This document shows, piece by piece, positions 26,533 through 34,962 of a stretch of 64,000 bases of DNA (the stretch's first letter is position 1; each line of letters begins with the position of its first letter). Under the pieces are notes generated by a model. That model saw nothing but the letters and a program-made list of their open reading frames with translations, did not search any database and had not been told where the DNA came from. The stretch covers positions 186,001 to 250,000 of the forward strand of contig NZ_BMNB01000005.1 of NCBI RefSeq assembly GCF_014646235.1. Reading direction: 5' to 3'. Both the position numbers and the translations under genes were made by a program. The DNA comes from Micromonospora sonchi (GTDB taxonomy: Bacteria; Actinomycetota; Actinomycetes; Mycobacteriales; Micromonosporaceae).

Positions 26533-27954
26533 ATGAGCAGACTTGTACCATCTGGACGGGCAGGTGCGTGGGCCCGTCTGGCCGCTGGCACCCTGCTGGT
26601 CGGCGCGATGCTGGTGGTGGGCGCCTCGCCGGCCATGGCCGACACGGAGATCAGCATCAACCCGGGGAACGTCCCGACGACGGCGGCCGACTTCACCCAG
26701 AACTGCGATCCGAACCTGGGTGGCGGACCGTATCCGAACGAGGACGTCTGGGTCTTCGACCTGCCCGGCAGCAATCCGCCCACCGACGAGTTCGTGACGG
26801 TCACGGGCACCTGGAGCACGCCCAGCGGCACCGTCACCAGGACGATTCCCGCCGCCCAGGACAGCGCGCTGGTCAACGACATGGGCACCAGCAAGGCGTG
26901 GATCCGGCTTCCGGCCGGCTGGACGCTGACCGGGGCGACGGCGGTGGTCACGGGCACGGAGAGGTTCTTCGTCCTCACCAGCACCTGCGCCGCCTCGAAC
27001 CCTGAGGTGCGCCCGCGCCTGTCGCTGGCCAAGAAGGGTGCGCCGGCCAGTGGGCTGAAGGCCGGTGACGTGGTGACGTACACGTACACGGTGACGAACA
27101 CGAGTACGGGTACGACGTCTCCGATCACGGGTATCACCGTGAAGGACGACACGGTCACGGGCATCACCTGCGTGGCGACGTCGTTGGCGCCGGGGGCGAG
27201 TACGACGTGTACGGGTAAGTACACGGTGACCGCTGCCGACGCGGCCAAGGGCAAGATCGTGAACGTGGCGCAGGCCAGTGGTTTCTTCAGCGAGCAGACC
27301 GTGCGCTCCAACGAGGCGACGTTCACCGTCACGACCCAGACGCCGCAGGCCAGCTTGTCGATCGACAAGAAGGCGCGGATCGATTCGAACTGCCGGGACA
27401 AGTGTGAGAACGACGGCTACGCGGCCAAGGGCGACAAGATCCACTACACCTACCGGGTGACCAACACCGGCACGGTGACGATCACCGACGTCGCGGTCGA
27501 CGACCCGACCGCAGGAGCGGTGGTCTGCAACAGCACCACGCTGGCGCCGGGCACCTCGACCGACTGCCACGCCGTGAAGCCGTACGTCGTGACTCGGTCC
27601 GACGTCAAGCACGGCAAGGTGGTCAACACCGCCCGGGCGACCGGCAAGTTCGGCAGCCGGACCGTGGTCTCCGACCCGGCCACCGTCACGATCTGCATCC
27701 GGCACGGCAAGCACGATCACCGCAAGGACCACGGCAAGGACCACGGCAAGGACCACGGCAAGGACCACGGCAAGGACCACGACAAGGACCATGGCAAGGG
27801 CCACGGCAAGGACCATGGCAAGGGCCACGACAAGCTCCCGGTGACGGGCGACGACACCGGCGGCGCACTCGCCCTGGGTGGCGGCCTGCTGGCCGCTGGC
27901 AGCCTGCTGCTCGGCGCCTCGCGGTTCCGCCGCAGGGCTGGCTCCACCCTCTGA
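26533..27954 (+). CDS. Sortase-anchored wall protein with DUF11-like repeats and KDHG tail
   Basis: 473 residues. Signal peptide (hydrophobic AGTLLVGAMLVVGASPAMA, cleavage about 36), then an N-terminal domain of about 130 residues. Two DUF11/CARDB-like beta domains follow (about 160-270 and 280-390; GDVVTYTYTVTNTSTG and GDKIHYTYRVTNTGTV), the sort that bridge cell walls. A tail of nine KDHG-like repeats sits before the sortase motif LPVTG (435-439), a hydrophobic span and RRR. So it is exported and linked to peptidoglycan. The His/Asp/Lys tail could hold metal ions. Upstream is the Ser/Thr kinase, 80 bp away. Confidence 0.9.
   Translation: MSRLVPSGRAGAWARLAAGTLLVGAMLVVGASPAMADTEISINPGNVPTTAADFTQNCDPNLGGGPYPNEDVWVFDLPGSNPPTDEFVTVTGTWSTPSGTVTRTIPAAQDSALVNDMGTSKAWIRLPAGWTLTGATAVVTGTERFFVLTSTCAASNPEVRPRLSLAKKGAPASGLKAGDVVTYTYTVTNTSTGTTSPITGITVKDDTVTGITCVATSLAPGASTTCTGKYTVTAADAAKGKIVNVAQASGFFSEQTVRSNEATFTVTTQTPQASLSIDKKARIDSNCRDKCENDGYAAKGDKIHYTYRVTNTGTVTITDVAVDDPTAGAVVCNSTTLAPGTSTDCHAVKPYVVTRSDVKHGKVVNTARATGKFGSRTVVSDPATVTICIRHGKHDHRKDHGKDHGKDHGKDHGKDHDKDHGKGHGKDHGKGHDKLPVTGDDTGGALALGGGLLAAGSLLLGASRFRRRAGSTL
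27724..27831 (+). repeat. Nine 12-bp tandem units coding KDHG
   Basis: Units of AAGGACCACGGC, some with T or G changes (AAGGGCCACGGC, AAGGACCATGGC), run 27724-27831 inside the wall-protein gene. They encode the tail K-D/G-H-G/D. Such short perfect arrays change length easily by slippage. Confidence 0.95.
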
Positions 27955-27965
27955 CCCGTACGCCA

Positions 27966-28003
27966 GAACGCTCCGGGCACCGCACGCGATGCCCGGAGCG
28001 TTC
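27966..28003. terminator. 14-bp perfect hairpin between convergent genes
   Basis: Arms 27966-27979 and 27990-28003 around a 10-base loop, 11 bp after the wall-protein stop and 15 bp before the potassium-regulator stop. Likely a two-way terminator. Confidence 0.8.
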
Positions 28004-28018
28004 GTGGTACGCGCACGG

Positions 28019-28690
28019 TCAGGTCAGGGTGGAGAAACGCTGGACCTGCTCGATGGCTCCCTCCACGATGATGATGTCGTCCGGGCAGAGTTCCAGCCCC
28101 TCCGAGACGTAATGGAACCGGTCTTCGGTTGTCCGCTTGACCCCGACCACCCGTACGCCGTGGCGGTTCAGCAGCCATGCCTCGGTGATCGCGCCACCGA
28201 CCAGTGGCTGGGGCACCCGCATCTTGGCGATGGCGAAGGCACCCTCGAACTCCACGAAGTCGAGCATCCGGCTGACGATCAGATGAGCCAGCCGTTCGCC
28301 CGTTTCCGCCTCCGGAAAGATCACGTGTTGGGCGCCGACCGCTTCGAGGATCTTCGCGTGTTGGGTGGAGGTGGCTCGGGCCCAGATCTGCGGTACGCCG
28401 AGCTCGACCAGGGCGAGCACGGTGAGCACGCTGGCCTCCACCGAGGCGCCGATGGCCACCACCACCCGTGGCAGTTCCGCCACGCCGAGCTGGCGCAGTG
28501 CCTCCCCGTTGGTGGAGTCGGCCTGCGCCACCTGGGCGAGCTGCGCCGACCACTTCTGCACCTGCTGCGGGTTGTCGTCGATCGCCAGCACCTCGTGGCC
28601 GAGTGCGTTGAGCGACTCGGCGAGGTGGCTGCCGAACCGACCTAGCCCGATCACGACGACGCCGTCGGAGTCGGCGTTCCTATCCGACAA
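28019..28690 (-). CDS. Potassium-uptake regulatory subunit (KtrA/TrkA-type RCK protein)
   Basis: 223 residues. RCK_N domain (about 10-140) with GLGRFGSHLAESL, the Rossmann NAD/ATP loop, ending in GAQHVIFPEAETGERLAHLI. RCK_C domain (about 150-220) with VVGVKR and PDDIIIVEG. KtrA proteins form a ring on the membrane subunit and gate potassium flow by nucleotide binding. Its start overlaps the 3' end of the membrane subunit gene by 11 bases, so the two are one unit. RCK_C domains of this kind often bind c-di-AMP; that is family knowledge only. Confidence 0.92.
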   Translation of the reverse strand: MSDRNADSDGVVVIGLGRFGSHLAESLNALGHEVLAIDDNPQQVQKWSAQLAQVAQADSTNGEALRQLGVAELPRVVVAIGASVEASVLTVLALVELGVPQIWARATSTQHAKILEAVGAQHVIFPEAETGERLAHLIVSRMLDFVEFEGAFAIAKMRVPQPLVGGAITEAWLLNRHGVRVVGVKRTTEDRFHYVSEGLELCPDDIIIVEGAIEQVQRFSTLT

Positions 28691-30014
28691 TGGGTTGCTC
28701 CTCTGCGTAGCGATAGAGCCGGTGCCGGGTGTTCAGGGCGATCGCCGAGCCGAGGGTGAGTGGCCCGACCCGGCCGATGTACATCAGCGCGATCAGCAGG
28801 AGGTGCCCGGCGTCGGAGAGCGCCGACGCCACGCCGACCGTGAGTCCGGTGGTGCTGAAGGCCGAGGTGATCTCGAAGAGGGCGGCCTGGAAGGGCAGGT
28901 GGTTGGTCATCGCGATGAGCAGGGTCGCGGCAACGGCCACGATCGCGACACTCAGCAGTGCGACGGTGAGTGCCTGTCGTTGGCTGGCGGTGGCGACCCG
29001 CCGATGCCCGACCGTCACGTCGGGCTCGCCGCGGACCTCCGCCCAGATGACGAAGGCGAGCAGGAAGAAGGTGGAGACCTTGATCCCACCGGCGGTGCTG
29101 GCGCTGCCGCCGCCGATGAACATCAAACCGATCAGCAGCGGATAGCTTTCCTCGCGGAGCGCGCTGACCGGCACCAGCTCGATCCCGCCGGTCCGGGCCA
29201 GCGCGATCTGGCCGAACGCGGCGAGCAGCTTGTCCGCGACGGAGTACTGCCCGATGGTCCACCGGTTGGCCCACTCGACGGCCAGGAACACCATGGTGCC
29301 GACAGCGACCAGGATGAGGCTGCCCCAGATGCTCAGCTTGGTGGCGACCGCCCAGCGCCGCGGCTGTCGCCATTGGCGGGCCGCCTCGAACAGCGCTGGG
29401 AAGCCGAGCCCACCGACGATGCCGCCGAGGGCCAGCGGCAGGGTGACCCAGGGGTCTTGGGAGAAGCCTCGTAGCCCGTCGGGGTAGAGCGAGAAGCCGG
29501 AGTTGTTGAACGTTTGTACGGAGTGGAAGCCGCCCGACCAGAGCGCGCGGCCCAGTGAGTAGTCGTAGTCCAGCCAGAGCCGTCCGCTGACGATGATCGT
29601 CATCAGCGTCTCGCAGACCAGCACCGTGGCGCCGATGTGCAGCAGCAGCCGGCGGATGTTGCCAAGCCCGTACTCCAGCGTCTCGGCCTGGACCAGCAGT
29701 CGATTGTGCAGGCCGAGCCGCCGGGAGACGGTCAGGATCACCAGCGCGGCGCCGGTCAGGATGCCGAGGCCGCCGATCTGGGTGAGCACGGCGATCACCA
29801 CCAGACCGGAGGTGGACCAGTAGGTCGGGGTGCTGACGACGGCCAGACCGGTGACCGAGATCGCCGAAGTGCTGGTGAACAGCGCGGTGAGGAAGGACGG
29901 GTGCCGAGGCTCGACCGCCATCGGGGGCAGCATCAGCAGGCCGGTGCCGAGCAGGATCGCCACCAGGAAGCCGATCGGCACGAGCCGGACGGGGTGACGG
30001 AAGAACCGGCGCAT
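28680..30014 (-). CDS. Potassium-uptake membrane subunit (KtrB/TrkH-type)
   Basis: 444 residues from ATG 30014. There are about ten hydrophobic segments. Repeats of the potassium-filter pattern are visible: FTSTSAISVTGLAV, FNNSGFSLYPDG, FIGGGSASTAGGIKV and FSTTGLTVG. It forms the sodium- or proton-coupled potassium channel-like transporter with the KtrA partner. An upstream in-frame TTG at 30062 would add 16 residues, but ATG 30014 has GGAAGA in the right place. The 222 bp upstream are shared with the divergent small TPR-like gene and hold no riboswitch that I can see. Confidence 0.93.
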   Translation of the reverse strand: MRRFFRHPVRLVPIGFLVAILLGTGLLMLPPMAVEPRHPSFLTALFTSTSAISVTGLAVVSTPTYWSTSGLVVIAVLTQIGGLGILTGAALVILTVSRRLGLHNRLLVQAETLEYGLGNIRRLLLHIGATVLVCETLMTIIVSGRLWLDYDYSLGRALWSGGFHSVQTFNNSGFSLYPDGLRGFSQDPWVTLPLALGGIVGGLGFPALFEAARQWRQPRRWAVATKLSIWGSLILVAVGTMVFLAVEWANRWTIGQYSVADKLLAAFGQIALARTGGIELVPVSALREESYPLLIGLMFIGGGSASTAGGIKVSTFFLLAFVIWAEVRGEPDVTVGHRRVATASQRQALTVALLSVAIVAVAATLLIAMTNHLPFQAALFEITSAFSTTGLTVGVASALSDAGHLLLIALMYIGRVGPLTLGSAIALNTRHRLYRYAEEQPIVG

Positions 30015-30236
30015 CAGACAATCTTCCGATTCCGTCCCTTTCTCGGGAGTCGAATACGCCAATCCCGAGGATTCATCGGACGGTCAGGCAGCGACCAACT
30101 GCCGGTCAGCCCGGCCCGGTCTGCTGAGGCGGATCCCTGAGGAGAAGGAGACCGCCTTGCGGCGAAGGAGCGGCTGCCGCAGTGATCATCCAACGATCCA
30201 TGTCGTCGTCGCTGACCGGGTCGGGTAGGAGAGCCG

Positions 30237-30503
30237 ATGATTACCGATGCAACGCTCGCCCGCATCAACCAAGGGGTGCAGTTGCATCATCATCAAGGCC
30301 AGCGTGCGGCTGCTCGCGACCTGTTCGCACAGATCTGGGACGAGACCGGCGGGACCGAAGCCCGCAAGATCGGCGATCTCGGCCGGGCTCGCGAGCACCT
30401 CCAGCGTGCGGAGGCGGGAATCGGCGCGCTCGGCGATGACGAGTACGGGCAGCTGATCAAGGGCGGCCTGGACCGGCTGGCCCAGCAGTTGACGTCCGAG
30501 TAG
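30237..30503 (+). CDS. Small TPR-related protein, probably shortened
   Basis: 88 residues. The N-terminus MITDATLARINQGVQLHHHQGQ and the end GDLGRAREHLQRAEAGIGALGDDEYGQLIKGGLDRL both resemble a longer actinobacterial TPR protein of about 150 residues. The middle part, where I would expect a further helix pair, is missing, and the joint lies near TGGTEARKIGD. The frame is intact, so an internal deletion in phase is likely; it may still be expressed. ATG 30237 has GGAGA nine bases upstream. Recalled from the family, without alignment. Confidence 0.55.
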   Translation: MITDATLARINQGVQLHHHQGQRAAARDLFAQIWDETGGTEARKIGDLGRAREHLQRAEAGIGALGDDEYGQLIKGGLDRLAQQLTSE

Positions 30504-30557
30504 GCGCTGCCGCAGACACCGGGTAGCCGGTGGGAGCACTACTCGTTGGCTGCGTTG

Positions 30558-30589
30558 TTTCACGGTGAAATATTTATGTCTGTGTGAAA
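30558..30589. promoter_or_regulatory. AT-rich inverted TTTCAC / GTGAAA sites
   Basis: TTTCAC (30558-30563) and GTGAAA (30565-30570) form a near-perfect inverted repeat, and a third GTGAAA lies at 30584-30589. They sit in an AT-rich patch, unusual here, between the small TPR gene and the convergent GntR gene. It may be a terminator or a binding site for the GntR protein. Confidence 0.35.
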
Positions 30590-30595
30590 TGACGC

Positions 30596-30871
30596 CTATT
30601 CGAAGCTGTGGCCTCCGGCCTCGGCCCGCTCAACCAGGTGCTGACCGTCAGTGCGCTCGGCGACGAAGGTGCCCCGTCCGGGCTGACCGGTGATCAGCTT
30701 GCGGTCGTGCAACAGCGACAGGGCGCGGGACACCGTGTTCATGTGGACGTTGTACGACTCGGCGATCTCTCGCGTTGACGGGAGCTTGTCGCCGGGCTTG
30801 AGTTCGCCGCTCTTGATCTTCGCGGCGATGTCGTTGGCGATGCGGTGGTATGGGGCTTCTGCTGTTGGCAT
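30596..30871 (-). CDS. GntR-family transcription regulator (DNA-binding domain only)
   Basis: 91 residues. A winged helix-turn-helix: YHRIANDIAAKIKSGELKPG, LPSTREIAESYNVHMNTVSRAL (recognition helix) and LHDRKLITGQPGRGTFVAE. There is no sensor domain, so it resembles the short YtrA-like or mini-GntR proteins in actinobacteria. A small gene lies divergently 51 bp away and may be its target. The TTTCAC inverted repeats downstream of its own stop are another candidate site. Confidence 0.85.
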   Translation of the reverse strand: MPTAEAPYHRIANDIAAKIKSGELKPGDKLPSTREIAESYNVHMNTVSRALSLLHDRKLITGQPGRGTFVAERTDGQHLVERAEAGGHSFE

Positions 30872-30922
30872 GGGAGGACTCCGGTTGGTTCGGCGAGCCC
30901 GGTTCACGCCGGAGGGGCGGCG

Positions 30923-31258
30923 ATGAGCACCGGTCCTTTCGTGGTGCACCTGCCGGTGCGGGTCACCAGTCTGGCCGCCGCGAAGCGGTTCGCCCGGGCG
31001 GTCACCCGCGCGCTGCGCAGCGGTGATCGGCCCCCGTTCCGGCGGAATGGCGGTATCCGGCGGCGGTGGTTGCCGCCACTTCGGCGAAACGGAGTTGATC
31101 AAGAGGCAACGTGTCCGGGGCCGACACACGAGCGGGCTGGAGGGTGGGGGTGGTCGCCGCCCGGGCGCGGTGGCGCGATCGCCGAGGCCGGCTGCTTGTC
31201 AAGGCTGGCCACTCCATCCTGGCTACTTGTGTGTTGCCGCCACATAGCCCGTGGGTGA
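30923..31258 (+). CDS. Small unknown protein divergent from GntR, perhaps frame-damaged
   Basis: ATG 30923 has GGAGG seven bases upstream. The first 35 residues (STGPFVVHLPVRVTSLAAAK and RFARAVTRALRSG) look like real protein and recall small conserved proteins next to mini-GntR genes. After about residue 37 the sequence is Arg/Pro-rich, then Trp/Cys-rich, and looks like shifted or non-coding DNA up to the stop at 31258. So the gene may be a broken 5' end. No function can be given. If only the first part is coding, about 290 bp up to the transporter have no gene. Confidence 0.4.
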   Translation: MSTGPFVVHLPVRVTSLAAAKRFARAVTRALRSGDRPPFRRNGGIRRRWLPPLRRNGVDQEATCPGPTHERAGGWGWSPPGRGGAIAEAGCLSRLATPSWLLVCCRHIARG

Positions 31259-31323
31259 CGTCACTTCTAGCGTGAGCCGACACATAAGGTTTCTCTTCCT
31301 CTGAGTCCTCACGTGGAGTCGCT

Positions 31324-32529
31324 ATGACGGTCCGGACGACACGACGGGTGTTCCTGTCCACCGCCACGATGATGGCCGCGGCGCTCGCGGCCACGGCGTG
31401 TGGCAGTCCGCAGGACACCGCCAGCGGCGGTGGCGACGGCGCCGCGCCGGTGAAGGTTGGTCTGGTCTACTCCCAGTCGGGAGCGTTGGCCAGTTACGGA
31501 AAGCAGTACATCGAAGGGTTCCGGGCGGGTCTGGACTTCGCCACGAACGGCACCAACAAGGTGGGTGACCGGGCGATCGAGATCACCGAGGTCGACGACG
31601 CCGGTGACCCGGCGAAGGCGGTCTCCGCGGCCAAGGACCTGATCGGCAAGGGCAACAAGATCATCGCGGGCTCGACGGCCTCCGGGGTGGCGCTCCAGGT
31701 GGCTCCGATCGCGGCCCAGAACAAGGTGCTGTTCATCTCCGGGCCGGCCGCCACCGACGCGGTGACCGGCGCGAACAAGTACACGTTCCGTTCCGGCCGG
31801 CAGTCGTACCAGGACGTGGTGACCGCAAAATCGTTCATCGGTGACCCGGCCGGCAAGAAGGTTGTGGTCTTCGCCCAGGACGGCGCGTTCGGTGACGCCA
31901 ACGAGGCGGCGGTCAAGGAGGTCATCGGCGGTGCCGGGGCCACCGTCAGCGCGGTCCGGGCACCGGCCAGCGCCACCGAGTTCACCCCGTTCGCCAGCCA
32001 GATCAAGTCCGCCAAGCCGGACCTGCTCTTCGTCGCCTGGGCCGGCACCACCGCCCCGGCGATGTGGCAGACCCTCGACCAGCAGGGCGTACTCACCTCC
32101 ACCACGGTCGTCACCGGCCTGGACATCCGCGCCTCCTGGCCCACCTTCGGCGCGGCCGGCAGCAAGATCTCCTTCCTGTCGCACTACTTCGACGGGGCCA
32201 GTGACACCGAGGCGGCCGAGGCCGCGAAGGCCAAGGTTCCCGGCGGCACCCTCGACCTGTTCCACCCGGACGGCTTCGCCGCCGCGCAGATGGTGGTCCG
32301 GGCCGTTCAGGAGGGCGGCGACGACGTGGACAAGATGGTCTCCGCGCTGGAGGGCTGGAGCTTCGAGGGCGTGAAGGGCACGATGACCATCCGCGCCGAG
32401 GACCACGCCCTGCTCCAGCCGATGTACCAGGCCAACCTGACCGGCAGCGGGGAGAACTTCACCGCGACCGCGCAGAAGGCGCTCACCGGCGAGGAGACCG
32501 CACCGCCGGTCCAGGCGATGAAGGGCTGA
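31324..32529 (+). CDS. Branched-chain-amino-acid-type ABC substrate-binding lipoprotein
   Basis: 401 residues. N-terminal RRVFLSTATMMAAALAATAC: twin-arginine-like start, hydrophobic core and lipobox LAATAC, so it is lipid-anchored outside the membrane. The rest is a periplasmic-binding fold of the Leu/Ile/Val type: KVGLVYSQSGALASYGKQY, AVSAAKDLIGKGNKIIAGS, VVVFAQDGAFG and HPDGFAAAQMVVRA. It opens a five-gene operon with two ATPases and two permeases. The ligand could be an amino acid, amide or urea. A TGACGTCA palindrome lies at 31256-31263 upstream. Confidence 0.93.
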   Translation: MTVRTTRRVFLSTATMMAAALAATACGSPQDTASGGGDGAAPVKVGLVYSQSGALASYGKQYIEGFRAGLDFATNGTNKVGDRAIEITEVDDAGDPAKAVSAAKDLIGKGNKIIAGSTASGVALQVAPIAAQNKVLFISGPAATDAVTGANKYTFRSGRQSYQDVVTAKSFIGDPAGKKVVVFAQDGAFGDANEAAVKEVIGGAGATVSAVRAPASATEFTPFASQIKSAKPDLLFVAWAGTTAPAMWQTLDQQGVLTSTTVVTGLDIRASWPTFGAAGSKISFLSHYFDGASDTEAAEAAKAKVPGGTLDLFHPDGFAAAQMVVRAVQEGGDDVDKMVSALEGWSFEGVKGTMTIRAEDHALLQPMYQANLTGSGENFTATAQKALTGEETAPPVQAMKG

Positions 32530-32537
32530 GGTTCGCC

Positions 32538-33281
32538 ATGCTCGCCACCCGCGGTCTGACCTGGCGGATCGGTGAGGTCGCCATCGTCGACTCCGTTCAC
32601 CTCGACCTGGCGCCCGGGGAGTTCCTCGGCGTGATCGGGCCCAACGGCGCCGGCAAGACCTCACTGTTCAACCTGATCACCGGCCTGCGTCGGCCCACCG
32701 AGGGAAACGTCACCCTGGACGGGCGGGACATCTCCGCCCTGCCGCCGCACCGGCGGGCCCGGCTCGGGCTGGGGCGTACCTTCCAGGCGTCCTCGGTCTT
32801 CGGCTCGCTGAGCGTGCGGGAGAACGTCCGGCTCGCCGTGCAGGCACAACGCGGGGGCTCGATGAAGCTGTGGCGGCGGGCGGCGGCCGACCGGGAGGTG
32901 GCCGCCGCCGCCGACGCGGCGCTCGACCGGGTCGGCCTGGCCCACCGGGGTACGGCGTTGGCCGGCACCCTCGCCCACGGCGAGAAACGCAAGCTGGAGA
33001 TCGCGCTGCTGCTGGCCGGCGAGCCGCGGGTGATGCTGCTGGACGAGCCGATGGCCGGGGTCAGCGCCGAGGACGTGCCGGAACTGGTGCGCGTGATCCG
33101 GTCGTTGACCGGCGACAGCGGCCGTTCGGTGCTGATGGTCGAGCACCACATGGACGTGATCCTGGAGCTGGCCGACCGGATCGCCGTGATGCACCACGGC
33201 GCTCTGCTCGCCTGCGACACCCCGGAGACGGTGATGGCCAACCCGACCGTGCAAGAGGCATACCTGGGTGAGGAGCTATGA
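32538..33281 (+). CDS. livG: ABC transporter ATPase, LivG-type
   Basis: 247 residues. Walker A GPNGAGKTS, the family-specific FQASSVFGSLSVRENVRL, signature LAHGEKRKLEIA and Walker B VMLLDEPMAGVS, then HHMDVILELADRIAVMHHG. It powers the import of the substrate caught by the upstream lipoprotein. The start is 8 bp after that gene, and its stop overlaps the LivF gene (ATGA). The signature is LAHGE rather than LSGGQ, as often in LivG. Confidence 0.92.
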   Translation: MLATRGLTWRIGEVAIVDSVHLDLAPGEFLGVIGPNGAGKTSLFNLITGLRRPTEGNVTLDGRDISALPPHRRARLGLGRTFQASSVFGSLSVRENVRLAVQAQRGGSMKLWRRAAADREVAAAADAALDRVGLAHRGTALAGTLAHGEKRKLEIALLLAGEPRVMLLDEPMAGVSAEDVPELVRVIRSLTGDSGRSVLMVEHHMDVILELADRIAVMHHGALLACDTPETVMANPTVQEAYLGEEL

Positions 33282-34072
33282 CTGAGCCGGTGCTGACGGT
33301 AGAGGACCTGTCGGTGCGGATCGCCGGACTGCACATCCTCCAGGGGGTGTCCTTCACGGTCGCGCCGACCGGCGTCACCGTGCTGCTCGGACGCAACGGC
33401 GTCGGCAAGACCACCACCCTGCGCGCGATCGTCGGCCTCACCCCGCGGAACGGGGAGGTCCGCGGCACGGTGCGGATGAGCACCCGGAGCCTGCTGGAGC
33501 AGCCCACCCACCGGCTGGTCCGCGGCGGGCTCGGCTACGTGCCGGAGGACCGTTGCGTCTTCGCCGGGCTCACCGTCGCGGAGAACCTGCGGCTCGCCGA
33601 GCGGCGGGGCACCACTGCAGCGTACGACCGGGTGTTCGCGCTCTTTCCCGAGCTGGACCGGCGGTCCCGGCAGCGGGCCGGCTCGCTGTCCGGCGGGCAG
33701 CAGCAGATGCTCGCCATCGGCCGGGTGCTGCTCAACGACAACCAGCTGTTGCTGGTCGACGAGCCGACCAAGGGGTTGGCGCCAAAGGTGGTGACCGAGG
33801 TGGCCGAGGTGCTGGAACGGGTGGCCGAATCCGTGCCGGTGCTGCTGGTCGAGCAGAACCTGGCCGTGGTCCGGCGGCTGGCCCACGACGCGGTGGTGCT
33901 CGCCGCCGGCCGGGTCGCCTGGACCGGTGACGCCCAGGAACTGCTGTCGGCGACCGCGCTGACCAAGTCGCTGCTCGGCGTCGGCTCGGCGCAGGGCGAG
34001 CACCACGGGGCCGGCACGGAGCCGGGGGCACCCGCCAGCACGCCGGGCCCGGCGCGGGAGGACGGCAGCTGA
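33278..34072 (+). CDS. livF: ABC transporter ATPase, LivF-type
   Basis: 264 residues. Walker A GRNGVGKTT, GLGYVPEDRCVFAGLTVAEN (typical of LivF), signature LSGGQQQMLAIGR and Walker B LLLVDEPTKGLAPKV. It pairs with LivG as a heterodimer. The C-terminal 25 residues are Gly/Ala/Pro-rich and beyond the usual domain. The stop codon shares a base with the start of the first permease. Confidence 0.92.
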   Translation: MTEPVLTVEDLSVRIAGLHILQGVSFTVAPTGVTVLLGRNGVGKTTTLRAIVGLTPRNGEVRGTVRMSTRSLLEQPTHRLVRGGLGYVPEDRCVFAGLTVAENLRLAERRGTTAAYDRVFALFPELDRRSRQRAGSLSGGQQQMLAIGRVLLNDNQLLLVDEPTKGLAPKVVTEVAEVLERVAESVPVLLVEQNLAVVRRLAHDAVVLAAGRVAWTGDAQELLSATALTKSLLGVGSAQGEHHGAGTEPGAPASTPGPAREDGS

Positions 34073-34962
34073 TGGACACGATCATTCTGCTGACGCTGAC
34101 CGGGCTCGGCCTGGCGGCGCTGTACTTCCTGGTGGCCTCCGGGCTGTCGCTGGTCTTCGGCCTGGCCGACGTGCTCAACTTCGCGCACGGGCTCTTCCTC
34201 GGCGTCGGCGCGTACGCCACGTGGTGGGCGGCGGGGAACCTGCCCGGTGCCGGGCCGGACGGCCTCGGCTTCGTGGTCGCGGTCGCCTTCGGGGTGGCCG
34301 CCGGCACGCTGATGGCGGTGCTGGTCGAGCTGGTGCTGATCCGGCCGCTCTACTCCCGCACCATCGAGCAGGTGCTGGTCACGGTGGGTCTCTCCCTGGC
34401 CGGGGTGGCGCTGCTGCAGGCCACCTGGGGCGCGGACGCGCGACCGTTCCCGCGCCCGGAGTGGACCCGGCAGGTGACCTCGATCCTGGGCGCGCAGGTG
34501 CCCAACGGCGGCCTGCTGCTGATCATCGCAGCGGTGCTGGTGCTCGCCGCGATCCTGGCCTTCCTCCAGTGGACCCGCTACGGCCTGATCATCCGGGCCG
34601 GGGTGGAGAACCGGGAGATGGTCACCGCGTTGGGCATCGACGTACGCAAAGCGTTCACCCTGGTCTTCGCGATCGGTGGGGCGGCGGCGGCGCTGGCCGG
34701 CGCGCTGGGCAGCGTCTACTTCGGCACCGTCTCGCCCCAGCAGGGCGGCTCGCTGCTGATCTTCGCGTTCATCGTGGTGGTCATCGGCGGCATGGGCTCG
34801 GTGGTCGGGTCCGCGTACGCGGCGGTCGCGGTCGGGCTGCTGCAACAGTTCGTGAACTACTACGGCACCTCCGGGCTGGGCGACATCTGCGTGGTCGCGC
34901 TGCTCGCCGTGGTGCTGCTGCTGCGCCCGCAGGGCATCGCCGGAAAGGTGGCAACGGCATGA
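34072..34962 (+). CDS. livH: ABC permease, LivH-type
   Basis: 296 residues, about eight membrane spans. The first part LGLAALYFLVASGLSLVFGLADVLNFAHG is the family mark; ENREMVTALGIDVRKAFTLVFAIGGAAAALAG is the coupling loop that touches the ATPases. It forms half of the import channel. The first codon overlaps the livF stop by one base; the end overlaps livM by four. Confidence 0.93.
   Translation: MDTIILLTLTGLGLAALYFLVASGLSLVFGLADVLNFAHGLFLGVGAYATWWAAGNLPGAGPDGLGFVVAVAFGVAAGTLMAVLVELVLIRPLYSRTIEQVLVTVGLSLAGVALLQATWGADARPFPRPEWTRQVTSILGAQVPNGGLLLIIAAVLVLAAILAFLQWTRYGLIIRAGVENREMVTALGIDVRKAFTLVFAIGGAAAALAGALGSVYFGTVSPQQGGSLLIFAFIVVVIGGMGSVVGSAYAAVAVGLLQQFVNYYGTSGLGDICVVALLAVVLLLRPQGIAGKVATA

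Noticed and set aside
27724-27831. Tandem 12-bp units as a CRISPR or origin iteron array
   Set aside because: They are in frame in a wall-protein gene and have no spacers.
30015-30236. c-di-AMP riboswitch upstream of the potassium transporter
   Set aside because: The family suggests looking for one, but the conserved riboswitch core is not visible.
31256-31263. TGACGTCA palindrome as an operator of the importer operon
   Set aside because: An 8-bp palindrome is too short to claim without a partner site; kept only as a note in the gene entry.
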